The notes beneath the pieces are model-generated. The model was not told the DNA's origin and searched no databases. It worked only from the letters and a program-made list of their open reading frames with translations. Position numbers and translations under genes: made by a program. A DNA stretch of 64,000 nt, taken from Bemisia tabaci (Eukaryota; Arthropoda; Insecta; Hemiptera; Aleyrodidae). Location of the stretch: the NCBI RefSeq assembly GCF_918797505.1, contig NC_092798.1, forward strand, positions 49,746,985 through 49,810,984, given 5' to 3'. Shown in pieces: positions 37,601 through 49,600 of this stretch (positions are counted from its first letter, which is position 1; each line of letters starts with the position of its first letter).

Positions 37601-40600
37601 GCCGTTTATGCACATGAAGGATATGAAACATAGCAGCTCAGCGAGACTCCCCCCTCCCCTCATGATTAATTTAAATTGGATTGCATTTTTCAAGAAGGAA
37701 CCAGGAGCATTGCAATGTTGCGAAAATTGTGCAACTTTTTTTGTCTTGGAAGAGAGATCTGATTATCCATCAACCGTTTCTATTTTACTCACTAAATACT
37801 GTAAATTTAAGGCGCAAAATTACTATGTAAATTTCATATTTTTTCATTATTTCTGTGCTCTATTTCAAATTATGAAGTTGCACAATCTTAGCATCGTTGC
37901 AATGCTTCTGGTTCCTTTTTGCAAAATGCAATCCAATGCATCTTCTTTTGTTCCTACCAAAATATAGGAAGTGGTCCAACAGAAGCATATAGAAAATGAA
38001 GAAAAAAGGAGAATATATTTTCTTGACAATTTTGAATAACATATCTATTTTTCCATAAAATTTATGAAACGTTAGAGGAAATATCAGATTTGTATCGTTA
38101 TTTCCCAGAAAAATCAGGGACATTCGAGGAAGCAGCAGTAGATATGCAAAATGAAATTTCATCATAATTATTCATTTACGCTTCGTGTAAGTGCTCTAAA
38201 GTTTACTTTGAAATTAGTTTTTGGAGCAAAATCCATAAAAATACGAAAATTTTTAACACTCAAATATGCCAACTTTGCAACACTGTGTCTCGAAAATCAG
38301 ACGTCCTATTAAGTTAAAATCTTTACCGGAGGCTTATTACCTCATCATAAGGTTTTATTCAAGCTACTTACATACAAATGCAACCTCCTGGTTCCCGGAA
38401 AGGGGCCACTTTTTGGGTGGGTCTTTCATTTTATGAAATTGCATGAAATTTTGCATCTCAACACATCATAGAAAGCTTTCTATAAACCATAAATTAACCA
38501 TAAGTACCATAAATTAACCATAAATACCATAAATTAACAATAAATACCTTAAATTAACCATAAATACCATATATTAACCACAAATACCATAAATTGACCA
38601 TGAATATCATACCATAAATACCATACCATAAATACCATACCATAAATACAATTTTTGTATACCATAAATTAAAAGCTTTTGGAAAAAAGGGAATCCTCAA
38701 GGAAAACCCAGCCATCTCACAAGTGGTAAGAAAGTGGCAACCCTGATTTCACGACAAGTGATGGGAGAATATCAGGGTTCGGAGCCGTGGATACACGTTG
38801 GAAACAACGCCCGCGTTTGTGACTTTGGGAGCTCGACTCGCGTGGGCCTTTGTACGTTTGATTCCACCTACGGAGCATGACATCCGCGAAGAGTATGAAA
38901 GGGCGAATTTTTCATTGTGACGCCAGTGTGCGCGTTAACATCAAAATAAAGAGCCAGTTAGTAGCTTCTGCGTCCTTCTTTTGTGAGCGCAATAATGCGA
39001 GCTTCGTCCCGCGGGCGGGGGGAAACGTCGAACAAACTTCCCGACTTGCAAGTGCTCATAATATTCCCGGGGGCGCCGGGAAATTTTCTTAAACGAGGCC
39101 GGATGAAAATTTTTAAAAAGTACGTCGTCGTCGTGCGTTCAGTGATTTAGTTTCCTCGGTCTCGGAGGAGAAAAACTAACGAGAGGAAAGTTACGATCGT
39201 CATTGCCGAATGTAGCCCGAAATCGAACGATTTCGGAAATTCACATTTCCATGCAGACAGTGCAAACATTTCAGAATAATGAGTTGAAAAACGTCGACTC
39301 CACGAGTTTAGATATTAGCGCCTGACACAGAGCGGAGCTGCCAGCGTACTGCGATGCCAGCGCGACATGCGCACTGGCGCCTACATACCTAACAGGGATA
39401 TACTTCACGCATTGCGCAATGCGTGAAGTATCCCTGTTAGGTTTGTAGGCGCCAATGTGCGTGTCGCTCTGGTCGTCCTTGTCCGCCGCGCCGCGCACCG
39501 CGGTGTGCCAAGACACTTCAAGCAACTATTTCGCAACAGAAGTGTTACACGGTAACATACGAAATTGAAGGCGCTTCAACGTATCAAGAAAGACAGGCAT
39601 CCATTAAGAGTAAGTCATAGCATCCGTAATTAACAATGTTTAGCAAAATTGTTGAATATCATTACAGAAAAAAGAGACTCGATTTAGGCAGAAACATTCT
39701 TAAGTAAGCCATCAAGAAGATTTTGTGTTGAATCAAGAATTAAATTGCTGAATGAAAGCGGGTTTCTGCTTATTGTAACTGACTTTTCTCTTTATGTAAG
39801 CATCAATCCTTTCTTACACAAGCATTCTTTTCTTTATTGATTCACAAGGAAATCTTTTCGGCGGTAAATTTGAGCATATTTCTGCTTGAATCAAAGTAAT
39901 TTTTCCTCTCATGAAGTTCAAAAATCATGTTAAACGTTATTGAATACAGATACTAGGACTACTAAATACGTTTTCAGACTACCGCTCTCTTTTCGTAGTC
40001 GTCACTCGATTGCATTTGGAAAGACTTCTCTGAATCCATGACGTGAGATTTGAATGATTTGGGTTACCTGGACTTTTTAATGATTGTGTACAAATAGCTC
40101 ATCTCGAAGGGGGTTGCTGCAAACTTCGGCCATCCGTTGAGCACATCTAGTTGCACTGAGTCGGCAGTATTGTGCGCCTTTATTTTTTGGTTGTGCATCA
40201 CGATCATCCATCAATCACGTATAGTTGCATCGAGCCGTCGGTATTGTGCGCCTTCATTTTCTGGTCATGCATCTCGGTCATCCATCGAGAACGACAAGTT
40301 GTTTTGAACTGTCGGAATTGTGCTTCATCTCTTTGTGATGCATCACGGTCATCCATCGAGCACAAATAGTTGCATCGCTCGTCAGAATGGTGTGCCTTTA
40401 TGTTTTTTGCATGCATCTCAGCCATGCATTTGGAACGAAAAGTTGCATCGAACCGTCGGAATTGTGCTCCTTCATCTCTCTGTGATGCATCACGGTCATC
40501 CATCGAACACAAATTTATTGTTGCATCGAGCAGTCGTAATTGTGCTCCTTCATCTCTTTGTGATGCATCACGGTACCCATCGAGCACGAACAGTTGCATC

Positions 40601-43600
40601 GAGCAGTTGTAATTGTGCTCCTTTATCTTTTTGTGATGCATAACGGTCACCCATCGAACACGAATAGTTGCACCGAGCAGTCGTAATGGAGATGTTGCAT
40701 GTGTGAGGAATTTGTGATTTGACTGTTGATTCTGATGTAAAAGTTCGCAAGAAACACGATGGTGCCACTTGTTTTCTCTGAAATCCACTCCGAAGCTCAA
40801 AAAAAGCTCTCAAGTTGAAGCCGAAATAGAGGGGATATCCCACGCTATTCCGAGAGTCCACCTCTACATCAAGACAAACTCTCCATGCAAAGATAGGGAG
40901 CAAACACATTAGCACGGTTGCCGTGTTTTCAGTTTTGGAGTCCCCAAATAAAGTGGCAGCCCTGTCAATGCATTTACTCCCTATCTTTGCATGGAGAGTT
41001 TGTCCTGATGTAGAGTAGACTCTCAGGATAGCGTGGGATATCCCCTCCATTTTGGCCTCAATTTGAGAGCTTTTTTTGAGCTTGGGAGTTGATTTCAGAG
41101 AAAACCAGTGGCACCGTCGTGTTTTTCGCGAACTTTTGCGTAAGAATCAACAGTCAAATCGCGAATTCCTCACACACGCAACATCTCCATTTTGACATTT
41201 CCTGAACTTTCATGCAATTTTGTCTTCAATATCCTATCCGGAGATCCGCCGGGCAACACCGCCCGAAACCGAGGCACACAAAACCGAACTGCAGCAACAC
41301 GCAGCACCCTGAGGGGGGGGGGGGGGAGAGTCATGCAACATCTCCATTGTGCTCCTTTATCGTTTTGTGATGCATCACGGTCATCCATCGAACACGAATA
41401 GTTGCATCGAGCAGTCGTAATTGGACGTATTTCTATCAAACGGAACTATGTGCATTATGACATGAGCCCTGTTATGCACATATTCTTACGGGTCTCAGGG
41501 CTCATGTCGTGATGCACATAGTTTCGTTTGACAGAAATACGTCCAATTGTGCTCCTTTATCTATTTGTGATGCATCGCGGTCATCCATCGAACACGCATA
41601 GTTGCATCGAGCCGTCAGAATGGTGCGCCTTTATGTTTCTTCCATGCATCACAGTTATTCATTAAGAACGAAAAGTCGCATCAAAATTTCGGAATCGCGC
41701 TCCTTCATCTCTTTGTGATGCATCACGGTCATCTATGGAGCACGAACGGTTGCATTGAGGCGTTATCATCAGTGCCGAATGAGCCGACTGCGATTATCCT
41801 ATCACGAAAGCGCCGCCTCACTCGAAGATTGTTTCAATGTTCCCGCGCAGATAGTGCCCTTTCGCTCGAAGCCGTCCAATTCATGCTCACTTGTTCCGGG
41901 CCTCATTGTCATTCGGTAGACGAGGTGATATGTGTTGAAGGCGCCCCATCTCCGCCCCCCCCCCCCGCCTCCGACGTTTGTGCAATCGGATTCCCCGTGA
42001 AATCTGCAGAGACAAGCGTAATGAAAGGCGGGGTGCATCCGGGCGGGGGGCGCGGGGAAATTGAGGGGGAGAGTGTGCCCTTTGCACTGTGGAGCGTAAG
42101 TTTTGTTTGACAAGTTGTCAACTAATTAAAACTTTGTTAACTTATCAGTTAACGTATACTATTTCAACTGAGGCTCCGCCTCCATGGGGGGGGGGGGTGC
42201 AAGGAAGGGGGGGGGTGCAAGGAAGGGGGGGGGGTGCTGTTTCTTTCTCTGACACCGTTGACGGACCTCCGCGGGAATCAGTCGATTTCGTCCAAGAATT
42301 TGACGCGTCCCTGAAAAATTGAACGGGTTGATCCAGTGGCGTGGCGTGCTTTGCTATGTATCGATTGATCTGTCATTTGATCCTATGGAAAAGGATCGAT
42401 TAACGGGGTGTTCGCAATAAACACCTTAATAATCGATATTTTACCATAGCTTCAGATGGGAACTTAACGACAGTCGATCATTAACGCCTCAACACTGGTT
42501 AAATGAGAGCCAGATCTGCTGCATTTCACATAGCATAATCCATATTTAGCATAATGCAACATTGCATCAATAAGAGTCTGACTATTCGCCCAAAAAAAAA
42601 ATGCTATTCCTGTGCTCATTTTCTTGCACACGAGGAATTATGCGACCAAATTGCATAAATCTATGTCAAGGTTGTGAAAATTCTTCTTTTCTCGGTCGAA
42701 GCAACGTGGCTCCATTTCAAGGTTGCAAAATTGATTTAACCCATTCAATTTTTTACAAGAATGTACCGACACAATTTTTATTGAAAATTTGCCTGATTTT
42801 TTTCACGAGACCAGATGAAAAATCAGTGAAATTTTCCTTTCAAATATCTCAAAATTATCCTGATGATAATGCAATCTGCGCGGGAAACTTTTGCAACATT
42901 GAAATGCAGTTACGTACTTTCATGGGAGTTACGACGAATTGAGGGACACACCTTTCATTAATATGCCGTGTAAATCAAGTATCACACACGCTCTAAGCTG
43001 AATCATATCAGAGTTTGGCAATAACGCATTCTGCATCTTGTTTCTCTTAATTACTGAAACCCTGATTCGAGATTAAATAATTGAATCTCTGCCGTAATAA
43101 CTGCCGCTTGTACATCCCACAATGGGTTCATCCGGCCTCTTTCACTCATGCGTCGAATCAACTTGTTTGCCGGGACTTGTTTTCGATCCCACTGCTCTCA
43201 ATCCTCATAACTCGATTTGAAGCGGGAAATTTGAAGTTGTTTTTGGCAAGTGCATTGGATGCCATGGCCCATCCAGGCACATTACGTCTTGAATTGGATA
43301 CAAAGAAAAACGAGGCATGAGAGTTATAAAGTAAGATGTGAAGGTATAAAACGGTAGATAAATGTAGATATCAATGGCATTTTTTTTTGTCGCACCTCTT
43401 TGCACTTATACGCAGCATGCATTGTCTGAAGATAATTTGGACGTATTTCTACCATACAGAATTTTTTGGTGGGTAAGATAGGATGTGCTCGTTAGTGCTT
43501 GGGCCATAAGAATGAATGGGAATGTTAAAGCGCCAGTGACGTAGCCGTCGCTCCAGTGGCCATTCGTCGTCTTCAACTCATGAGTCCTAGCTCTGTGCAC

Positions 43601-46600
43601 GCCGTTTTTTGACACATGCTCACTCGTTCTTCTTCAAAAAAATAAAATGTAAGCGGAGCTTTTTAAACTCTGCAAACAGGATACGTGGTTTGGGAATTTC
43701 ATCGTCGACATGGTTTCTTAAAGGAACGAGAAAAGATACTAAGGAATGGCCCGAACTGTATGTAACAAGGTGGTAAAATGATGCTGGGTCCACATCATTT
43801 TATGGGACAAACAAAGCCAAAAAACTCAAAAATTTCAATTGGAGTCTAATATTTTAAGCTCTAGTGGATACCAGTCCTTTTTTAAGGTTATTCGAAGGTT
43901 GCCATTTTTTGTGTCAGAGCGACGTGCAATATATCGCTTCAATTCGTTCCATAATTTCAGCTATACTTCTCATTTTTTTCGAATTTTGAGACCGCACTTC
44001 TGTTGTCACATAACTAAAGAATTCATGTAAAAATTTGACAAAGAAATCCAACGTAATAAAGTCGTGGTATTTTCAGAGGATAAATATCGCATTCGATTGC
44101 AGATATCAGTATCGAATGAGATATTTTTCCTCTAAAAAAAAACCCTGCCTTTAATACGTTGAACTTCTTTGTCAAATTTGGTACATGAATTCTGTAGTTA
44201 CATGACAACAGAAGTGCGATCTCAAAATTCGAAAAAAATTAGAAGTATCTGGAATTATGGAACGAATTGATGAGATACATCGCACGTCGCTCTGACACAA
44301 AAAATGGCAACCGTCGAATAACCTTAAAAAAGGACTGGTATCCACTAGAGCTCAAAATTTTTGACTCCAATTGAAATTTTTGAGCTTTTGGCTTTTTGGC
44401 ACGTCGCTCCGACACAAAAAATGGCAACCGTCGAATCACCTTAAGGAGCGACCATGAATTCAGCCCTGAGTATCCCTTTTCCTTTTCCTTGCGATTATCG
44501 CCGAGTGGATTTTGAAGAAGCTCTAGTCACGGCACGAGCTGAGCGGACATCTCCGTGATCCCTTCTCGCGTGCTAGCGTGGCCGGGATAATTATTCAAAT
44601 CTGTGTTTGCAGGTGGACTTTCAACCATTCTGGACACTCCCGTGAGCTGCCCGCCGAGTACTATCACAACGTGGGCACTACCTCCACGCTGAATTACACC
44701 CCTGTCAGTGACTTGGACTACGGCACGTTAACTTGCCTTGCGTCCAACTCCGTGGGGGTGCAAACCAGACCGTGCGTCTTCCAAGTCGTCGCAGCAGGTA
44801 AGATTATCATTCAGTTCTTACTTCTCATGAATGAAATTGAAGCAAATGCTGAAAGTAACTGACGTTAATGATTTTGAAAAATATTCTCGAGCCCTACTAG
44901 CAAAGGATGTTAAAATTCGTTTGTGAAAAACTTTGAAAAACTGCTAAAATTTACGAAGAAGGAAATCCTTTTTGGGATTTTTTTAAGTTAAATTTACGAG
45001 ATGCAAAATTTAAGTAGAATAAGTGTTGAAAACCCTATAAAAAACGTGATTTTTCAAACTAAAATTTACGTTAAAAATGTCAAAATACCAGTGTATTATT
45101 TTTAAGAGTTTTTAAGAGATTTTTAAGTTTTTTTTAACAATTCTTGTACTTTCAAATTCGACCTTTCGTAATCATTACGCTGAAGAAACACATTCCTTCT
45201 TCGTAAATTTTAAGAATTTGATCATGAATTTTTAAATTAAAATACACAAGTTTTTTAAAAGATTCGTTACAGACCCTGCTACTAGGGACAGTTCAAAATA
45301 ATGAACGAAATTCAATGCTTTTAAAAAACGTTAATCGAAGTTGTGATTCTGAATCGCATCTTTGAGACCAATTTTGTCGAAAAGTTTACAAGGACCTCGG
45401 CCTGTAATCTTAATCATCTCATTTATTAAAATGTTCACGCACCTCCTCCAGTCAAGGGGAGCTCCAATCGTAGGCTATTTTCAAGAAGTAAATCTTACTT
45501 ATGTTATCGCGACAGCAGGGTACATCCCAATACATCCCATGATCCCACCGCGGTCAAAACCATTCCGTAAAAGTTCTCAGTCCTGTGCCAAGACAGGGCA
45601 GTTCTCGAGGCATGAATGATCGATTATCGATACATCCCCGTTTCAAGCTATGGTAAAGAATCGATTATTGAGGATTTCGTATCAGTTCGAAGGGCTTTCA
45701 GTTATATGGAGCGGAAAACTAAACTGCCATTTTTTGGCAGTACCTCCGACACCATTCTTCGGCCATCTCTCGGAATGACCGATACCGACCCTTATTTTTG
45801 ACGCGACCCCTAAAAGTCGCCGGGGTATCGGTTAATCCACTGATAGGATTTTTCTCCCGCAATCGCAATAAATTCCCGATATATTTCCGCTTCCCGAGCC
45901 CCAGGCGCCAGATCGCGCCGTGAAAGAATTGCGGGGAGAGAGAACTTTCGTATTAAGCAAGGAACAGTACATGAACTTTTGGGAGTTGCCATAATTATTC
46001 TAAAATAATGTGAATTTTCAAGAGAACACGATTTCTTTCCTTTGAAATTTTTTTGGAAAGGATACCAATTTGGATACAGTCAAGCAATAGAGACTTACCT
46101 ACATCGAGATTTTTAAGACCGTTTTTGAATAAAAGACGTAAAAACTAGAATGGACTCACGGTTGTAGTAGAACCGGGTAACAAGAAACGAGCGGTTGTAT
46201 GGACTTTTGGGAGTTGCCACAATTCTACTAAATAATGCGAATTTTCTGTAAAAAAACACGAATTTTTCCCCCTTTGAATTTTTTAATTCAAATGGGGCTG
46301 ATTGTTGAAATTGGTAGACAAAGCGATAGATAAAGAAGACAAAAAGGATATGAAAGGATCCTGTTGGTGTAAGTCGGTAATTGCAGTAGACAAAGGAGGT
46401 AGGTAATACGGAAGACCCTATAGATGTGGTCCATCATTTTCTCCTTTGGTCTATACGACCACACATTTCAACCAATAGGATCGCTCCATACTTCTCTGTC
46501 TTCTTTGTCTATCACTTTGTGTATATCGATTTCAACAATCAACCCACTGAAAAGAATACCAATTTGGATGGAGTCAAGCAATAGACTTATCTACTTTGAG

Positions 46601-49600
46601 ATTTTTGAGAAATTTGGTCTCACGTGGGTTGCCCTTAGTACTGTATTCTTTAGCTTACCTCCTTTTTCTGTTATACTTATCAGCTTTCACCAATAGGACC
46701 CCTTTATTTCCCATTTTTCTCCTGTGTCCATAGCTTTGTTTAGAAATCTCAAAAATCAACCCAATGGAAGTTTTGAAAACAGACGTCTTGTGCGGAGCAC
46801 ATCTTGATAGTTAGTTAGTTAGTTAATATAATTTTGAGACTTTCAGCGACTCAGGCTATTAACGTCTTTACAGGTAATTTTGAAAATAGGAGTATAAACG
46901 ATACGTAGTCTAGTCCCCATTCTTTTATACATCGACGGTGTAAGTCGGCAATCACATTACTCGGTTTGCGACGTCGCAGACTCCAGCTGTCCTTCTTTGT
47001 TTTTTAAATGGAAAACTACTCAACGGCAATTCTTTAAAGCTGCCGTGATTTATCTTCTCTGTGCGAAGAAAATACTACATAAACTTCAAGGAATGATGTC
47101 AATTGGACAAATTTTGCAATTTGGAACTATAAATTCTAGCCCGGTATAAAAACGACGTATGCGCCATTAGTTTCCCTTTGCACTCACGTGTTTTTTCACA
47201 TGAGCCAGATTTCATAGTTCCAAATTGCAAAATGCAGTCCAATTTGTTCTCCTTTATAAAAATAACTAGAGGCGGAGATTTTCAGACACCTCAACCGAGA
47301 TGTGTGATTGCGGACTTACGCCGTCGATATGTAAGTTTCGATGAAAAACTTGCACCATGAAAAATAAATGTTTCATTGGGGGAATGTGGCAACTCTCAAA
47401 TTCGAGATATTCATACGGCATTTTTCCTTAGCTGTAAAATTATGAGGTTTCCGGCCGACTTGGCAATGGCGCGGCGAGTGGCTTCCGGGTCCGCCGCTAA
47501 GCGATTTATCGACGCCAGCGACGCAGAACAAGTGTAACCGGGCTGAAATAAAGGACGATAAAAGTCGGGTTTTTAACGGAATCCCGGGCGGTTAAATCAT
47601 CGGCTAGGGTGTGATAATGAGTCGCTTTAAGTTGTAATTATTTCCGTTTCATTAGTTTTTATCTGCGAGATGTCAAAGGGACCCGATAATTAAGTCTATC
47701 AACCCATCGAGGAAAGGATCTCCCCCGCCCCCCTCCCTCTCCGAGCCCCCCCCCCCTCCTCCGGTGAGCTGGGATTCGGGACCCAGCGAATAATTGATAA
47801 CGCCGCTAATAGTCGAGTAAAGAGATCTTGAAGCGTATTTCAATCGCTCCATGTTAGAAACCCAACGTCTATATCTCACCCTGAGCCCTGAGGACCATGT
47901 TAATCCTTTAATATCAGGGCTCGTGAATTTGAACCACGTTGAATTTTTTCCACGAAGATTCCGCCTGCTGGCCAACGCAGGGTTCAGGGGCTTAGAGTTG
48001 GGACGCCTCTTTTGTTTTGATATTTATCTCGTGGTTCCTGTTGTCCCCGCACGCCGCGCCACTGTCGCCGCGTGGGCGTAAGTCGTGCGGCTCTGTAGAG
48101 GTCCTTCCTATTCGTTTGCATTACTTCTACATTCCGGGACATTCCCGGGCACATGGATTCGTCTCTTTTTCGAGGTGCTTTCGTTCTCCGTTCGCTCGCG
48201 AAAGAATGCTCCGGATAAATCGAGCTGTGGTGGAATGAAAATGAATGCATATTTCACCGCTTAGTGATACTGTGAATGTGCTCGCCTCGGCGATGCCGGA
48301 TTGAAGCCGGGTGTACACTGTTAGAAATCTAGGACAGATTCGGTGCTGGGTCTATCTTGCCCCGAAAACCCCGAGTGATATGAATGCAAAGTGAAATTAG
48401 CACCATGTAGGCGTATGACACTCCGCAAAAGAGTAGATTTCGCTCCTTAAAAGTGCAAGTTTCTCCGCGAGAGGAGAATCGACTCTGCTCCGCATTTATG
48501 CTACTGCACAACTCGCCTTCTGCTGCGTCTTCAGCAATTGTTGTTACGAATATGTTGTGCGTGCTGATTTCAGGTCATTACATACTCAATTCTCTGAAGG
48601 CGTTTTATGTGCGAAAGCAATTCGCCTTCAACTGCGTTATCGGCAATTGTTGTTACGAATATGTTGTGCGTGCTGATTTCAGCCCATTACATACTCGACT
48701 CTTTGAAGGCGTTTTATATGCGCAAGTAGCGCAAGCTGTCGGAGAACGAACGAAATAGAGATTGAGCGATTCATTTAATCTCACTTCTGTTGTTCTCCAA
48801 CAGGGTGCTCTAGTTTCGCACATAAAACGCCTTCAAAGAGTCGAGTATGTAATGGGCTAAAATCAGCACGCACAACATATTCGTAAGAACAATTGCTGCG
48901 TACGCAGCTGAAGGCGAATTGAAAACAACCGTATCGTACACGTCGAAAAACATTTTAAATCTTTAATTTATATTCTTACCTGTAGCGACGTGTATTGTAT
49001 GGTCTTTTTATGGGAGAGTTTTGAAAGATTTTCGAATCACAAAGAGTGAGATTTTTAAATTTTTGAACGACTTTTAAAATTTTAAATATCAAATGATATT
49101 GGTATAGGTATATTTTACTTTGGTTTATAACTTTGCAACTTTATGAACCCGAAAGGGGAAGGATAAAGGATGATTTCTACTCTTCTACTCCACTCTACTC
49201 TGTTTTGATTCCAGGACGGCCGTTTCCGCTGTTCAACTGCACGATGGCGAACCGGACGGCGGATTCGGTGACGGTGGAGTGCATCGAGAACTTCGACGGG
49301 GGCCTGCCGCAGAGCTATCTGGCGGAGTTCGTGCAACTCCCGGTTGTGGCGGGTCCCGGCTCCGGGTCCAACTCGGTCTGGTACAGGAACGTCACCTCCT
49401 CGAAGCCGCTCTTCCACTTCAGCGACTTCAGTCCGGCGGCCTCCTACCGGCTCAACCTCTACTCCTACAACGCCAAGGGCCGAAGCGAGCCTACCGTCCT
49501 CGAGATCCTCGCCTACAACGCACAAAGTAGAGAGTCCGGTAAGTACACCCTCAAGAAAAAAAGAAAATAAAGAAAGAAAAAAAAAAACTGAACGTCCGTT

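Larger units (their letters stand above)
40169..41767 (+). repeat. 74 bp tandem array of the module, 11 units, interrupted twice
   Basis: Units start at 40169, 40243, 40317, 40387, 40461, 40539 and 40612, ending 40685; then 41347-41419, 41546, 41620 and 41694. Each reads roughly ATTGTGCTCCTTCATCTCTT, TGTGATGCATCACGGTCATC, CATCGAGCACGAATAGTTGC, ATCGAGCAGTCGTA. Two foldback transposons, 40686-41346 and 41420-41549, both sit at the unit boundary. The long minus-strand open frame at 40204-40800 is a by-product. Confidence 0.92.
36922..44612 (+). other. 7.7 kb intron with 74 bp array and foldback elements
   Basis: A phase 2 intron inside the last Ig domain, donor GTAAGA. It carries a CT microsatellite, a foldback at 37.7 kb, an AT-rich minisatellite, a GC-rich island near 39 kb, the 74 bp module array with two inserted transposons, G-run tracts and a long foldback at 43.8 kb. 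No coding exon is needed or seen here. Confidence 0.8.

Noticed and set aside
40204..40800. 198-codon open frame on the minus strand with repeated HHASQ/DRDAS-like segments
   Set aside because: It runs across the 74 bp tandem array; its repeats mirror the DNA units and it continues into an inserted foldback.
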